A stretch of DNA of 64,000 bases from Undibacterium hunanense (GCF_014284335.1 NZ_JACOGF010000008.1:186001-250000); one strand, 5' to 3'; positions 1-9,147 are shown, numbered from the stretch's first letter. Made by a program: numbers and translations. The notes: generated by a model from the letters alone, not told the origin.

Positions 1-2
1 TG

Positions 3-980
3 GCCACCACCCTGCCAGCACCGCGCTGGGCAGGCATCAATAGCATGGACAATGTCGGTGACGAAGCGCATTGCGTCGATGTCGATTTTTTTGCCCGTTA
101 CCCTTTGCGCGAAGTTCTTCCTCTGCCAGTGCCTGTCAACTCGACAGCAAGCACCGCCCGCGCTGGCACCATGACTGGTAAATTCCGCCTGCAATTTGCC
201 AATGGCAATACGCTGGACATCAACAGCAATGGCAGCCTTAGCCTGCAACGCTTGCCCGGTATGGCACCGCAAATCACCGGGCGTTTCAGCGTCAATGACT
301 ATGTTGCCCGCGTGGTAGACCGTGAAGGCGACGCCGCCAATGTACAGGCTGCCCGCAGCCTGGCAATTGCCGCCCGTAGTTACCTGGTACAGAATGCCGC
401 CCTTGACCATGGCTGCTGGCGCATTGCCGACGCCACCAGCCGCCAGCGCGTCAGCGCCAACCCGCCGACCGAAGCCGCCATGGATGTCGCCTGGTTCACC
501 GATGACCTGATACTCCAAGGGGCAAACGTGCGCTACCACAATGACAGCGCCGGCACCAACCGCATGTCCTTGAAGGATGCTGCAAAGCAGGCCAGCCAGG
601 GCTGGAATTTTGAACGCATCCTGGCTGCCAGTTATCCACAAGCCAGCATCGCCAGCTTTAACGGCAAATCAGATTGCCAGCCACTGGCCGCTGCACAAAC
701 CTGGCTGATCAATAACAGCAGCAAATGGCAAGCCATATTGCGTCGTGAGCCCGGTTTTGAAAACCCCGACATGCCGCCCGCCGTGTGCGCCCTGGCCACC
801 GGCAACCCGTATTCAGACCAGAAACGCATGCGTATTTATGCACGCGGCTGGCGCAGCCTGGACGAGCGCATCACCCTCGCCCATGAATACCTGCACCTGG
901 CTTTACGATTTCATCCGAACGGCGCCAACGAAGACTATGTAGAAAAACTGGCACGCCGCCTCATAGAAGGAAGTACATGA
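3..980 (+). CDS. DUF2300 (YfaQ-like) protein, 5' end outside window
   Basis: The reading frame is open from the first bases of the window, so the gene begins upstream and only its C-terminal ~325 residues are seen. The first visible ATG (position 45) is probably internal, because the in-frame sequence before it is continuous. The region resembles the DUF2300 domain of E. coli YfaQ; a late His-Glu-Tyr-Leu-His stretch (IxLAHEYLHLAL) looks like a metallopeptidase-type helix. The stop overlaps the start of the next gene (ATGA), so the genes are translationally coupled. In enterobacteria and pseudomonads such genes lie in operons with a bacterial alpha-2-macroglobulin, DUF1175 and DUF2135 proteins (yfa/mag operon), thought to act in the periplasm in defence against host or rival proteases. 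The exact role of DUF2300 proteins is unknown. Family assignment is from recalled sequence character, not a search. Confidence 0.7.
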   Translation, partial: ATTLPAPRWAGINSMDNVGDEAHCVDVDFFARYPLREVLPLPVPVNSTASTARAGTMTGKFRLQFANGNTLDINSNGSLSLQRLPGMAPQITGRFSVNDYVARVVDREGDAANVQAARSLAIAARSYLVQNAALDHGCWRIADATSRQRVSANPPTEAAMDVAWFTDDLILQGANVRYHNDSAGTNRMSLKDAAKQASQGWNFERILAASYPQASIASFNGKSDCQPLAAAQTWLINNSSKWQAILRREPGFENPDMPPAVCALATGNPYSDQKRMRIYARGWRSLDERITLAHEYLHLALRFHPNGANEDYVEKLARRLIEGST

Positions 981-1762
981 TCAAGCTTAAATTCTCACGC
1001 CTGGCCTTCGTCGCCGCTGGTACCGCCATTGGCCTGCTAGCGGCAACCAGCGCCTGCGCAGCCGATGTCAATGTCGAAGCCCCGCGTGGTGGCTGGCGGC
1101 ATAGCGGCGCTGAAGCGTCACAATTTACCCAGCCCGTGCATTACCCAGCATCGTCCGTCAATACCGAAGGCCAGAATGAAATGGCCCTGATCAAGGGCCG
1201 CATCAACGGCAACATCAAAAAAGGCCCGGGCAAACTGATCGTCAATGGTGTCGGCATGCCGCTGTCCGTGGGCGCTGGTGGTGAATTTGCCCGTCCTTAC
1301 TCTTTCAGTTCAGGTTCCAACAATGTCGAGGTGCGCAGCCCTGACGGCAGCGATGTCAAGCGTGTGCAGTTTTTTGACACCAACACCAGCCGCCCGCTGA
1401 CACGTCTGCGCGTGGTTTTGTCGTGGGATAGCGATGGCACCGATCTCGACCTGCACGTTATTTCACCCGATGGCCAGCACGTGTTTTACGGCAATCGCGT
1501 AGTGCCCAATGGCGGCGCGCTGGATGTCGACGTCACCACCGGCTACGGGCCAGAAATCTATGCCAACACTGCCCCCATCAAAGGCACCTACCATGTGTAC
1601 GTCAACTATTATGGCAGCGGCGGTAATGACAAGGACCTGACCATCGCCAAGGTTGCCATCATCAGCCAGGAAGGCACGCTCTCAGAAAAACAGCAAAGCT
1701 TTCAGGTACCCATGCGCAAACCCGGTGAGCTGACCCTGATCAAATCCTTCACCTATCCTTGA
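977..1762 (+). CDS. DUF2135 (YfaP-like) secreted protein, copy 1
   Basis: A 261-residue protein with a Sec signal peptide (about residues 1-29, ending ACA-AD). The mature part carries the DUF2135 hallmark: a beta-rich segment WDSDGTDLDLHVISPDGQ at about 150-170, then a GPEIYANTAP..GTYHVYVNYYG segment at about 190-215. In E. coli YfaP and Pseudomonas MagB-like proteins this family accompanies the bacterial alpha-2-macroglobulin in one operon and is periplasmic. The start overlaps the upstream DUF2300 stop by four bases, and the next gene begins 10 bases after the stop, so the three form an operon. The PRGGW motif just after the signal peptide is shared with the next gene. Biochemical function is unknown. 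Confidence 0.8.
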   Translation: MIKLKFSRLAFVAAGTAIGLLAATSACAADVNVEAPRGGWRHSGAEASQFTQPVHYPASSVNTEGQNEMALIKGRINGNIKKGPGKLIVNGVGMPLSVGAGGEFARPYSFSSGSNNVEVRSPDGSDVKRVQFFDTNTSRPLTRLRVVLSWDSDGTDLDLHVISPDGQHVFYGNRVVPNGGALDVDVTTGYGPEIYANTAPIKGTYHVYVNYYGSGGNDKDLTIAKVAIISQEGTLSEKQQSFQVPMRKPGELTLIKSFTYP

Positions 1763-1772
1763 GATCCACGTC

Positions 1773-2606
1773 ATGAAGATCACACATTTTTTGCTGGGCT
1801 GTACCGCAGTGGCAGGCACAATTGCCAGCATCTGCACCACCAGCATGGCCTTCGCCGATGAAAAGCCCGTCACCAGTGAACAACCCACCATCAACAGCCC
1901 GCGTGGCGGCTGGAATTATGGCGGCCTGACCGACAAATCCCGCGAAGGACGTGCCTCTTACCCGCTGCCACCAATAGACCGTGGCACACAAAAAAACCGC
2001 ACCCTGATCGAAGGCCACATCCGTGATGCAGGCAAGCAAAGAAAGCACACCCTCATCGTCAACGGCAACCCCATGGTACTCAACTATGGCACTGATGGCC
2101 GCTATGAACGCCACTATGCCTTTGGCAGCGGTTCCAACAATATAGAAATCCAGGGGCCAGACGGCAAGAGCCTGCAACGCGTACAGTATTACGAAGCCAA
2201 TACCCAGCAACTGTCGCCTCAGCTACGCATCATCTGTTCATGGGATGCGCCCGAAGCCGAAGTAGACCTGCACATCATCACCCCCGACGGCCAGCACGCC
2301 TTTTTTGGTGTGCCCACCTTGAATGGCGGTGGTGGCCTCGATGTGGATAGCGTCGACGGCCCCGGCCCCGAAATGTTCACCACCATCGCCCCCCTGCACG
2401 GCGCTTACCATGTGTTCGTCAACTATTGGGGCAACTATGGCCCGGGCGGTTACAACTTCGACGAAGGCCAACGCAAACAGCCCATCATCACTGCCCGCGT
2501 GACCCTGGTGTTTTATGAAAACACTGCCAGAGAAAAACGCGAAAGCTTCGTCATCCCGCTACGCAAGATCGGCGATTTGAATCTGGTGAAGTCGTTCATG
2601 TTTTGA
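1773..2606 (+). CDS. DUF2135 (YfaP-like) secreted protein, copy 2
   Basis: A 277-residue paralogue of the preceding gene, with an N-terminal signal peptide (cleavage near residue 29, AFA-DE). It shares the PRGGW motif, the DLHIITPDGQHAFFG core, the GPEMFTTIAPLHGAYHVFVNYWG segment and the C-terminal pattern in which a basic residue precedes (D/E)LxLxKSF. A small insertion of about 12 residues (NYGPGGYNFDEGQ) follows the YHVFVNY motif. It follows copy 1 by 10 bases. Tandem duplication of this gene in the operon is seen directly; that the pair might interact as a heterodimer or work on different partners is only a guess. Confidence 0.8.
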   Translation: MKITHFLLGCTAVAGTIASICTTSMAFADEKPVTSEQPTINSPRGGWNYGGLTDKSREGRASYPLPPIDRGTQKNRTLIEGHIRDAGKQRKHTLIVNGNPMVLNYGTDGRYERHYAFGSGSNNIEIQGPDGKSLQRVQYYEANTQQLSPQLRIICSWDAPEAEVDLHIITPDGQHAFFGVPTLNGGGGLDVDSVDGPGPEMFTTIAPLHGAYHVFVNYWGNYGPGGYNFDEGQRKQPIITARVTLVFYENTAREKRESFVIPLRKIGDLNLVKSFMF

Positions 2607-2656
2607 GGGGCTGATTTTACTGTTATCCCTGTTATCCTTGTTTTCCGGAGAACCGA

Positions 2657-3868
2657 ATGACGTGGTACAAACCCCTCAGCACCGTTCTGGTTCTCCTGTC
2701 GCTGACTTGCACAAGTATTCCGGCACTGGCACAGCCTGCCATGATCAAGCGCCTGGATGGTTCCAGCATTTCCTCAACCGAGATAGAAAGCAAGGTCACG
2801 CGCATGATGGCATCATCCTGCGTCACCGGCCTTGGCATTGCCATCCTCAATGACAATAAAATTGTCTACACCAAAAGCTTTGGCCTGCGCGACAAAGACA
2901 GGCAATTGCCATTGACCGAAGACACCGTCATGTACGGTGCATCCTTCACCAAGGCCGTATTTGCCACGCTGGTGGCGCAACTGGTGACCGAAGGTGTGCT
3001 TGACCTGGATTTACCAATACAGAAATACCTGCCCAAACCCTTGCCAGACTACGACAACTACCGCGACCTGGCCGACGACCCGCGCTACCTGACAATCACC
3101 CTGCGCATGTTATTGAATCATACCGCCGGCTTCGCCAACTTCCGCTGGCTGAACGCCAGCAAGAAACTGGAAATCAAATTCACACCCGGCAGCAGATATG
3201 CCTATTCAGGCGAAGGCATCAACCTGGCGCAATTCGTAATTGAGACCACCACGGACAAACGCATCGGCGATTTGATACAACAACGTATTTTCAACCCGCT
3301 TGGCATGCGCAACACCAGCATGCAATGGCAAAACCACTTCTGCGACAACCTGGCTGTCGGCCATGACGAAAAAGGCAAAACACTGGGTCACACAAAAAGA
3401 AAAAAGGTCAACGCCGCCGGTTCCATGGACACCACCCTGAATGACTACGCCCATTTCATCCAGAGCGTCATGCAGGCAAGCATCATCAGCAAAGACGCCA
3501 AAGCCATCATGCTGGCGCCACAGATTGCCATCACCACACCCACCCAGTTCCCCACCCTGTCCACCGCATCAAGCGACGACAACAAGCACATACAACTATC
3601 CTACGGCCTGGGCTGGGGCATATTCCAGACACCCCACGGCAAAGCCTACTTCAAGGAAGGCCACGACGATGGCTGGGAAAACCATTCCGTCGTCTTCGAC
3701 GACCAAAAAACCGCCGTCGTCATCATGAGCAACAGCGCCAACGGCGACCACATCTTCAAAGACCTGCTGAAATTGTTGATACAGGACGTGTACACGCCGT
3801 GGAAGTGGGAGGGGTATGTGCCTTTGGAGTGTAGTAATATAATCGTAGGTTCAGCATTGGAACGGTAA
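2657..3868 (+). CDS. serine hydrolase, class C beta-lactamase/esterase family
   Basis: A 403-residue secreted serine hydrolase. A signal peptide covers about residues 1-26 (ending ALA-QP). The catalytic SxxK motif is S96-F-T-K99 (YGASFTKAVF), and the Tyr motif is the later YAYSGEG. A third conserved region (KEGHDDGWENHSV) near the C terminus stands where KTG/HxG occurs in the family. Members include AmpC beta-lactamases, DD-peptidases and esterases, so the substrate cannot be read from sequence. GGAG lies six bases before the ATG. The gene starts 50 bases after the DUF2135 pair on the same strand and may be its last operon member. It is one of four such hydrolases in the window. Confidence 0.85.
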   Translation: MTWYKPLSTVLVLLSLTCTSIPALAQPAMIKRLDGSSISSTEIESKVTRMMASSCVTGLGIAILNDNKIVYTKSFGLRDKDRQLPLTEDTVMYGASFTKAVFATLVAQLVTEGVLDLDLPIQKYLPKPLPDYDNYRDLADDPRYLTITLRMLLNHTAGFANFRWLNASKKLEIKFTPGSRYAYSGEGINLAQFVIETTTDKRIGDLIQQRIFNPLGMRNTSMQWQNHFCDNLAVGHDEKGKTLGHTKRKKVNAAGSMDTTLNDYAHFIQSVMQASIISKDAKAIMLAPQIAITTPTQFPTLSTASSDDNKHIQLSYGLGWGIFQTPHGKAYFKEGHDDGWENHSVVFDDQKTAVVIMSNSANGDHIFKDLLKLLIQDVYTPWKWEGYVPLECSNIIVGSALER

Positions 3869-3889
3869 ATTTTATAATTTAAAACCGTT

Positions 3890-6115
3890 TCACATTATTG
3901 TGTTTACAGGAAACCACTCCTGGAAGTTCAATTCGTCATAATATCGCGCATATAAATCACTAGTTCTGCGCTCTACCGCAGTTTGAAATGCCAGTGCACG
4001 CTCTTTAGTCCAAACGTCCTTACTATCTGTTCCTGAGCAGGAACTCCAATACTCCGAGTGGGAAATATGGATAACACTGTCCTTGAGACGATCAGCGCCA
4101 GAATCAGTTTCGTTGTTAACGAGGTTCAACTTAACTTGAGCCGGGCTATCACCATCACCACGGTTATCACTTGCATACCAGACACGCACATTACCGATGG
4201 AATTTCCAACATGGACATGCCCGCGATTTCCATCCTTGGCCAGGAAGTCCAGCAAGCGATTATTTGATCTAACACCTGTCCAGTCCTTCCAATGATTAGC
4301 GGGACAAATGTGGTCGTAGTCGTAAGGTACTTCATCATCCGACCTGATTTCATCCGGATTTTTTTCTATTCTATTTACGTAACTTCGCTGAAGCCAAAGT
4401 AGCAAGGCATGTTGATAACGATCTCCACTTCCCCACCAGCGGTGAAAAATTCTCATGATCAAGGGAGTAGATTCATTTCTTGGTTGAAATCGCTCCCAGC
4501 CTAGCATCGGTCTTGCCACATCATAGTTTTTAGTTATTGCCAGTTCATTGAATTCCCTCTTTGAAGGAAGAGGTAGCGCCATTTCCCTGTTTTCGGATTC
4601 GCTTCTGCGTAAAAGATATTCAATCAACTGTTTACCAGGGAATGAAGGATTTTTATGCGATTCAGTTTCTTTGAGCCAGGTAAAAGCCCATACGCTTGCT
4701 TTTTTGCAGTCTGGAATAGCAAGATACGCATAAAGGACAAAGCGAAGAATTTCTTCACGCGACTGCTCAAAAACCGTTCTGGCGTCATGTAATTCGGAAA
4801 CAGAAAGCAGCCAACGAAGCACAATTTGCAGTGCTGGTCTGGACACAAGAATAAAACCATGCATTGGCAATCCTGGATCGTCTTCCCGATTATCTGGATT
4901 GTATTTCAAAGACTCCGTCAGTAAATCGAATGCACCACTCAACTTACCAGACTTTACCATGTCCAAAAATCTTTCAAGAAAATCCGGATTCTTGCGTAAG
5001 CTATCAAAATTAGCTTTACCCGGGCTTTCAAAATCAGTCAAGCCAAGATCTGCAGCAACAAGCCGGACCGCCGTCATGACAATGTCCGTTGGCCCTAGCA
5101 GTTGGGCAAACCCCTTTATCGAAGCGATGGACTCGACAAGCTGAAAAGTCTCTGGCAGATGATGTTTGATAACTGAATACACATAATCCGCGTCACTTAA
5201 TGGTGTTCCTCCGGTACCTAAGCGCTTGAATAAAATAGCCAGCGCCGGATCCTCGTTTTCATCTGTTTGGGGCTCTGCAAAGCATTTATCAGGAACAGCA
5301 ATGAGAGATATCTTAATGTTAAAAAGTGCTTGTAAACATGACGCAAAGCGGTGTATGACTGGCACGGCAGCAGGCTCATCTTCTTCCCAGCTTCTGCCAC
5401 GATGACTCCCTCTTTTCCTTAACGTTGAGATAACCCACTGAGACCAGAGATCGGCATCCTGATTGACAGCTACATATTCCCGGATGAGTTCGGTTAGCAT
5501 TATTGGAAAGTGACTTTCCCAAGGGAACTGGATTCCAGCAGAGTTCGCCAATTTTGCTGCCCGTCTTTCTCTCAATGAAAGCCGGGCGTTCGGGTCTGCC
5601 CTGGCAAAACCATGTGGATGGGCGGTCGTAGTAACGTGTAGACGAAAAAGATGCTCAGACAAAGGCTTGTCGGCAAAATCTATCCACAACGTACGGTTCT
5701 GGATTTGATTTTCATTAAAATAAGGCCAGCCCAATAGCATCGTCAGGGTACGTTGTTGTCCATCGATGAGGGCAGCCCCGCCACCTTCAGGTACCGACTG
5801 AAGGTCCTTGCTACCGACACGACGGACCAAGACGTCTTCACCACTTCTGTTCTTGGCAATGAGGCGGCTCAGCATTAAACTGCCAATCGGCATTCCACGA
5901 AGTAGAGAATCCCACAACGTAATAATCTGCCTCGGCTTCCACACCGAGCCACGCTGGAGTACCGGCAACGCGACGAAGTGATTGTGATCTTTACCCGATA
6001 CCCAATCCAGCCATTCTGTCAGTTTTGGACGAATAAATTCGTCACTAAACAACTTATTGAATTCATTTTTTATTTCTGCGTTAATGGCGATCTGCTCTTC
6101 CATTGCTTCTTTCAC
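3890..6115 (-). CDS. DUF262 + DUF1524-like (GmrSD-type) protein, putative restriction/defence nuclease
   Basis: A 741-residue protein in a visibly AT-rich block. Near the N terminus it has the two DUF262 signatures: LQRGSVWKPRQIITLWDSLL (about 54-73) and the nucleotide-binding motif IDGQQRTLTM (about 116-125). Near residue 600 a DHICP motif, followed about 35 residues later by GNSIGNVRVW, matches the HxxP...GN pattern of DUF1524 HNH nucleases. DUF262 plus DUF1524 is the arrangement of GmrS/GmrD, a nucleotide-dependent type IV restriction enzyme that cuts DNA with modified cytosines. The ~450 residues between are helical-looking and unassigned. The gene is divergent from a PLD-family gene 180 bases away, which suggests a two-gene defence locus. 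Family call is good; target and partnership are inferred. Confidence 0.75.
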   Translation of the reverse strand: MKEAMEEQIAINAEIKNEFNKLFSDEFIRPKLTEWLDWVSGKDHNHFVALPVLQRGSVWKPRQIITLWDSLLRGMPIGSLMLSRLIAKNRSGEDVLVRRVGSKDLQSVPEGGGAALIDGQQRTLTMLLGWPYFNENQIQNRTLWIDFADKPLSEHLFRLHVTTTAHPHGFARADPNARLSLRERRAAKLANSAGIQFPWESHFPIMLTELIREYVAVNQDADLWSQWVISTLRKRGSHRGRSWEEDEPAAVPVIHRFASCLQALFNIKISLIAVPDKCFAEPQTDENEDPALAILFKRLGTGGTPLSDADYVYSVIKHHLPETFQLVESIASIKGFAQLLGPTDIVMTAVRLVAADLGLTDFESPGKANFDSLRKNPDFLERFLDMVKSGKLSGAFDLLTESLKYNPDNREDDPGLPMHGFILVSRPALQIVLRWLLSVSELHDARTVFEQSREEILRFVLYAYLAIPDCKKASVWAFTWLKETESHKNPSFPGKQLIEYLLRRSESENREMALPLPSKREFNELAITKNYDVARPMLGWERFQPRNESTPLIMRIFHRWWGSGDRYQHALLLWLQRSYVNRIEKNPDEIRSDDEVPYDYDHICPANHWKDWTGVRSNNRLLDFLAKDGNRGHVHVGNSIGNVRVWYASDNRGDGDSPAQVKLNLVNNETDSGADRLKDSVIHISHSEYWSSCSGTDSKDVWTKERALAFQTAVERRTSDLYARYYDELNFQEWFPVNTIM

Positions 6116-6295
6116 TGTCGATTACTTGCAATTTATCTTCCAGACACGGACCGTAGCCTTCTAGTCCCATATGCGGACGGAAGCATCTATCTATAATAGT
6201 AGTTAATTTATCATTAAACCGACTTTTACTATAACGCCATCTATGTTATAAAAGATTCAATTCTGACTCAACCCTTAAATTGAACAGGTGACAAT
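6116..6295. promoter_or_regulatory. divergent promoter region of the DUF262 / PLD pair
   Basis: This 180-base AT-rich gap separates the divergent starts, so both promoters must lie here. A TATAAT hexamer occurs at 6192-6197 on the plus strand, without an obvious -35. No strong palindrome was seen. Confidence 0.35.
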
Positions 6296-7282
6296 GTGAA
6301 TTTGATCTATGGCGATAAAATAAAATCAGCCCTTCGCGAAGTTTCACCAACCCAAATTGCCGTTGCCTACGTAGGCAAGCACTGGAGTAATTATATAAAT
6401 CCCGACATCCTTAAGGAGATCATCCTTTCACCGACATTGGGAACGAATCCCAATGCAGTGGCCGAATTGGCGATAAAACTCGGTTGGAAAAATGTACACT
6501 TCCTCGATAATCTCCACACAAAAATGTACTTAGGCGATGGAAAAGCTGCATTGGGAAGTTTCAATTTAAGTGAGAACGGCTTGAGTGCTTCTGGTTTGGA
6601 AGAGGCCGGGTTTATCATCGATGACAAGCAAATAAACGTTGAATTGAAGACGCTATTCGATAAATACAGATCGAGCGCAATATCAAAATATTCGACCGAA
6701 CAAGCGAAAATAGGCAAACTGGCTGAACTTCGCGCCGCTTGGGATCGTGCCGTTTTAACCAAGGATATTAAAATTTTTGAGCCCAATCAGGTATACCTGC
6801 ATCTATCTGACTACCAAGTGACGAATCCAAGCGAAATTTACGTCTGTTGGATTGACGGCAATTTTGAGTATAACGAAGATATAGCGGATATCTCCACTAT
6901 CAATGATTCAGTCAATTTTCTAGAAGATGATGACATAAAACCAGGTCGATGGATTTTATGTTGGCATGCGAAGGCAGATGATTCTCCAGATGAATCAAGT
7001 GAGCCTTACTGGATATATATAGATGAAGTCATGAACAATGGAGTATCTGACGAAAAATATACGCAATTGGCTATACAACGAAATGACAGAACCCCACCGC
7101 CAGTACCGTTCGAGCTGACCAAGGACGCAATTGAAGCAATTTATTCTGTGCTGCGCTCAAAGAAATTCCCTGCCTTCCTTCCTGGCATGGATCCTTGGTC
7201 AATAAACCCTACAATCCCTAAACTTGCAGACTTCATCAAAGCTGCTCAATCTGAACTTGCACTCAAAGCTTCAACGAGTTGA
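6296..7282 (+). CDS. phospholipase D-like (HKD) domain protein, putative nuclease
   Basis: A 328-residue protein starting at GTG; an ATG two bases upstream is in another frame and runs at once into TGA, while AGGTGA sits a few bases before the GTG. The HKD motif is complete: H74-T-K76, D81, then G87-S88-F-N90, as in bacterial PLD-type nucleases (Nuc, BfiI, NgoFVII families). Only one HKD motif is present; such enzymes usually dimerise to build one active site. Residues ~150-328 are acidic and not recognised; they could be a recognition domain. The AT-rich composition matches the divergent DUF262-HNH gene and differs from the flanks, pointing to a transferred defence module. A role in DNA cleavage is inferred; lipid hydrolysis cannot be excluded. 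Confidence 0.7.
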   Translation: MNLIYGDKIKSALREVSPTQIAVAYVGKHWSNYINPDILKEIILSPTLGTNPNAVAELAIKLGWKNVHFLDNLHTKMYLGDGKAALGSFNLSENGLSASGLEEAGFIIDDKQINVELKTLFDKYRSSAISKYSTEQAKIGKLAELRAAWDRAVLTKDIKIFEPNQVYLHLSDYQVTNPSEIYVCWIDGNFEYNEDIADISTINDSVNFLEDDDIKPGRWILCWHAKADDSPDESSEPYWIYIDEVMNNGVSDEKYTQLAIQRNDRTPPPVPFELTKDAIEAIYSVLRSKKFPAFLPGMDPWSINPTIPKLADFIKAAQSELALKASTS

Positions 7283-7515
7283 TCAATTAAAAACGGCAAT
7301 TTGCGACTGTTATTTGCATGCCGGATTCGCGAGGTAACGGATATTTCAGTAAAGGGAAAATATGTCGTAATTGTATGATGATGAACTTGCAAATACATCG
7401 GCAGGTCCAACTAAAGTGATGCCTAAGGGATTGACTGAGCGATCAGATAAGAGTAGCAACGATAACGCTCAGTTTTTTATTATTTTATGTATTTCGTCAC
7501 ACCAACCCATTCACG
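7283..7515. other. gene-free gap
   Basis: About 230 AT-rich bases between the PLD gene and a convergent small membrane gene. No open frame, repeat or convincing terminator was recognised. Confidence 0.4.
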
Positions 7516-7914
7516 TTAAAACGCTATGGGACTAAGTATCCGGATATATGTCTCACTGACTGTTGGAACACGCTCACAGCAACAACAATACGCATACTTT
7601 GTAACCAGTGCAGACTCAACGACCACGGATCGAATAAAAATATAGGCAAATATGAAAATGAAAGTCACTGCAAGAACGTAGCGCAATGGACCTGTCATTT
7701 TTTTAAAATTCACTATTCGGGCAATCAGCCATGATCCGATTGCTCCACCAACGAAATACAGAGTCATTGTTACATAGCCGATATAGTCAGGCTCAATCTC
7801 TGGGTTGAAGGCAATGAGCCGGAACAAACCAATTGTGTAGGCAGCAGCAATCCCGCCCCAAATCAGCGGGGATAACCAAATCAATAAACAGGATAGCAGT
7901 GTGCGGTTAAGCAT
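7516..7914 (-). CDS. small membrane protein of unknown function
   Basis: A 132-residue protein with about four hydrophobic segments (near residues 5-33, 43-66, 78-95 and a weaker one), so an inner-membrane protein. The C terminus has an odd run of cysteines (YAYCCCCERV) after the last helix. No family recognised. It is the last of three minus-strand genes (8992 to 7516) just outside the putative defence pair and shares their AT-leaning composition. Confidence 0.5.
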   Translation of the reverse strand: MLNRTLLSCLLIWLSPLIWGGIAAAYTIGLFRLIAFNPEIEPDYIGYVTMTLYFVGGAIGSWLIARIVNFKKMTGPLRYVLAVTFIFIFAYIFIRSVVVESALVTKYAYCCCCERVPTVSETYIRILSPIAF

Positions 7915-7998
7915 AGTGTTTGGTTTTTGAATTTGCTGTCTAAATAGCGTGCCCCATCAATGTAAGCGAGTTTTTTCATCTTATTCTGCAATAAAAAA

Positions 7999-8448
7999 CT
8001 ATCTCAAATCGCCCTGCAACTCGTATCTCGCCTGCATTTCCTTATATTCCACAGATAGTCTGAACAGAGAATCATGGAGTTCTGCCATGCATTTTTTTGT
8101 CCCGATGTGCACTTCGACGCTGTCGATAGTGACGACTACTCCGGCTGATTTGTCTTCATCGCCCCAATCACCGTCAAACCTGACAGTGGTAATTTCCTGC
8201 CCCAAATGTCCAGAGTAAGGGATGAAGTAACATGTGCGCACAAATTCTGCCGAATCAGGCCTTACGATGATTTTGCATCTCATTCCCAAAGCCAGGACAA
8301 TAAATAAACCAACGCCCATCAAAAAAGCCTGAATGCTCATGAAAGGCAGGCCGGGGACTACGCCTCCTGGAATAAATATGAAAAAGAAAGAAAAGAATAC
8401 GGCTACGCCATCGCGTCCTGAATATTCATAGAGTACATCTGGTTTCAC
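7999..8448 (-). CDS. membrane protein with C-terminal soluble domain, unknown
   Basis: A 149-residue protein with two hydrophobic segments (about 14-30 and 37-57) followed by a soluble, beta-rich region. The layout of two helices plus a small cytoplasmic domain with KIIVRPDSAEFVR resembles bacterial PH-like membrane proteins, but similarity is too weak to name it. It lies between two other unknown minus-strand genes and may be co-transcribed with the gene upstream, 70 bases away. Confidence 0.55.
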   Translation of the reverse strand: MKPDVLYEYSGRDGVAVFFSFFFIFIPGGVVPGLPFMSIQAFLMGVGLFIVLALGMRCKIIVRPDSAEFVRTCYFIPYSGHLGQEITTVRFDGDWGDEDKSAGVVVTIDSVEVHIGTKKCMAELHDSLFRLSVEYKEMQARYELQGDLR

Positions 8449-8518
8449 AGGTGTCTTATAGGTTGTGTGCGAGATGCCAACAGTCTAATTGAAAATTTTT
8501 CCAGGACCCAGATTTGAA

Positions 8519-8992
8519 TTATTCCTCTGAATGTATAACGCGCAGGCCTTGCCTGATCGCTTCCTCGGCGACCAAGCAGCTAATATCGTCATTTATCATC
8601 AAATCGCGCTTAGAGATCTGGTTGACCAGCCTGTACAAAACAAGCTGTCCGCCATTGGAATCCACTTGCAGTCCATGTGCCACGCATAGCTGAATTAATT
8701 TTCTGGCATAAGAAGATTCATGCTCGCCTAACGGAAACCGCTTTGCCTTTCTGAGCAACGCTAATATCTCGCCTGGCGGCTTGTCTGCAAACCCGGGTAC
8801 TACGACGCGTAGCGCTTTTATATCAGTCAGCGTCGGTCCTGTATCTGTGAATACGATCTCAAGACACTGCAAATTCCTGATGTGACAATGGACTACCCAG
8901 CCTGGCTCGGTGCCATTCCATACTGGGAAAACTGATGTACTGACTGCATAAGTTTTATTTGCGTAAACGATCTCAAATCCTAACATACTCAC
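8519..8992 (-). CDS. hypothetical soluble protein
   Basis: A 157-residue soluble protein with no signal peptide or membrane segment and no recognised family. The first ~60 residues are beta-rich with several Cys and Trp; the rest looks helical and charged. It is first in a three-gene minus-strand run and is divergent from the macAB-type operon, with about 270 bases of shared upstream DNA. Confidence 0.55.
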   Translation of the reverse strand: MSMLGFEIVYANKTYAVSTSVFPVWNGTEPGWVVHCHIRNLQCLEIVFTDTGPTLTDIKALRVVVPGFADKPPGEILALLRKAKRFPLGEHESSYARKLIQLCVAHGLQVDSNGGQLVLYRLVNQISKRDLMINDDISCLVAEEAIRQGLRVIHSEE

Positions 8993-9055
8993 ATATCATT
9001 CAGCAGCACTCAACGCTGTTAAAGCAATGCAAGAATACACCGTCAATTCCCAAAA

Positions 9056-9147
9056 AATCTTTACAAATCCCCCTCCAATCTTTACAAGTCGCAGCATTCC
9101 TTAACAGGTGTAAATTACACCCAGTTATCTGCCTGCGCCCTTATAAT
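9056..9147 (+). promoter_or_regulatory. candidate regulated promoter of the MacAB efflux operon
   Basis: Upstream of the efflux operon the element aatctttacaa occurs twice (9056-9066, 9077-9087), 21 bases apart or two helical turns, as expected for tandem response-regulator sites. It is followed by a perfect 15-base palindrome GGTGTAAATTACACC (9107-9121) and a TATAAT hexamer at 9142-9147. No good -35 hexamer is present where the palindrome sits, which suits an activator-dependent promoter. The regulator is unknown. Confidence 0.45.
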
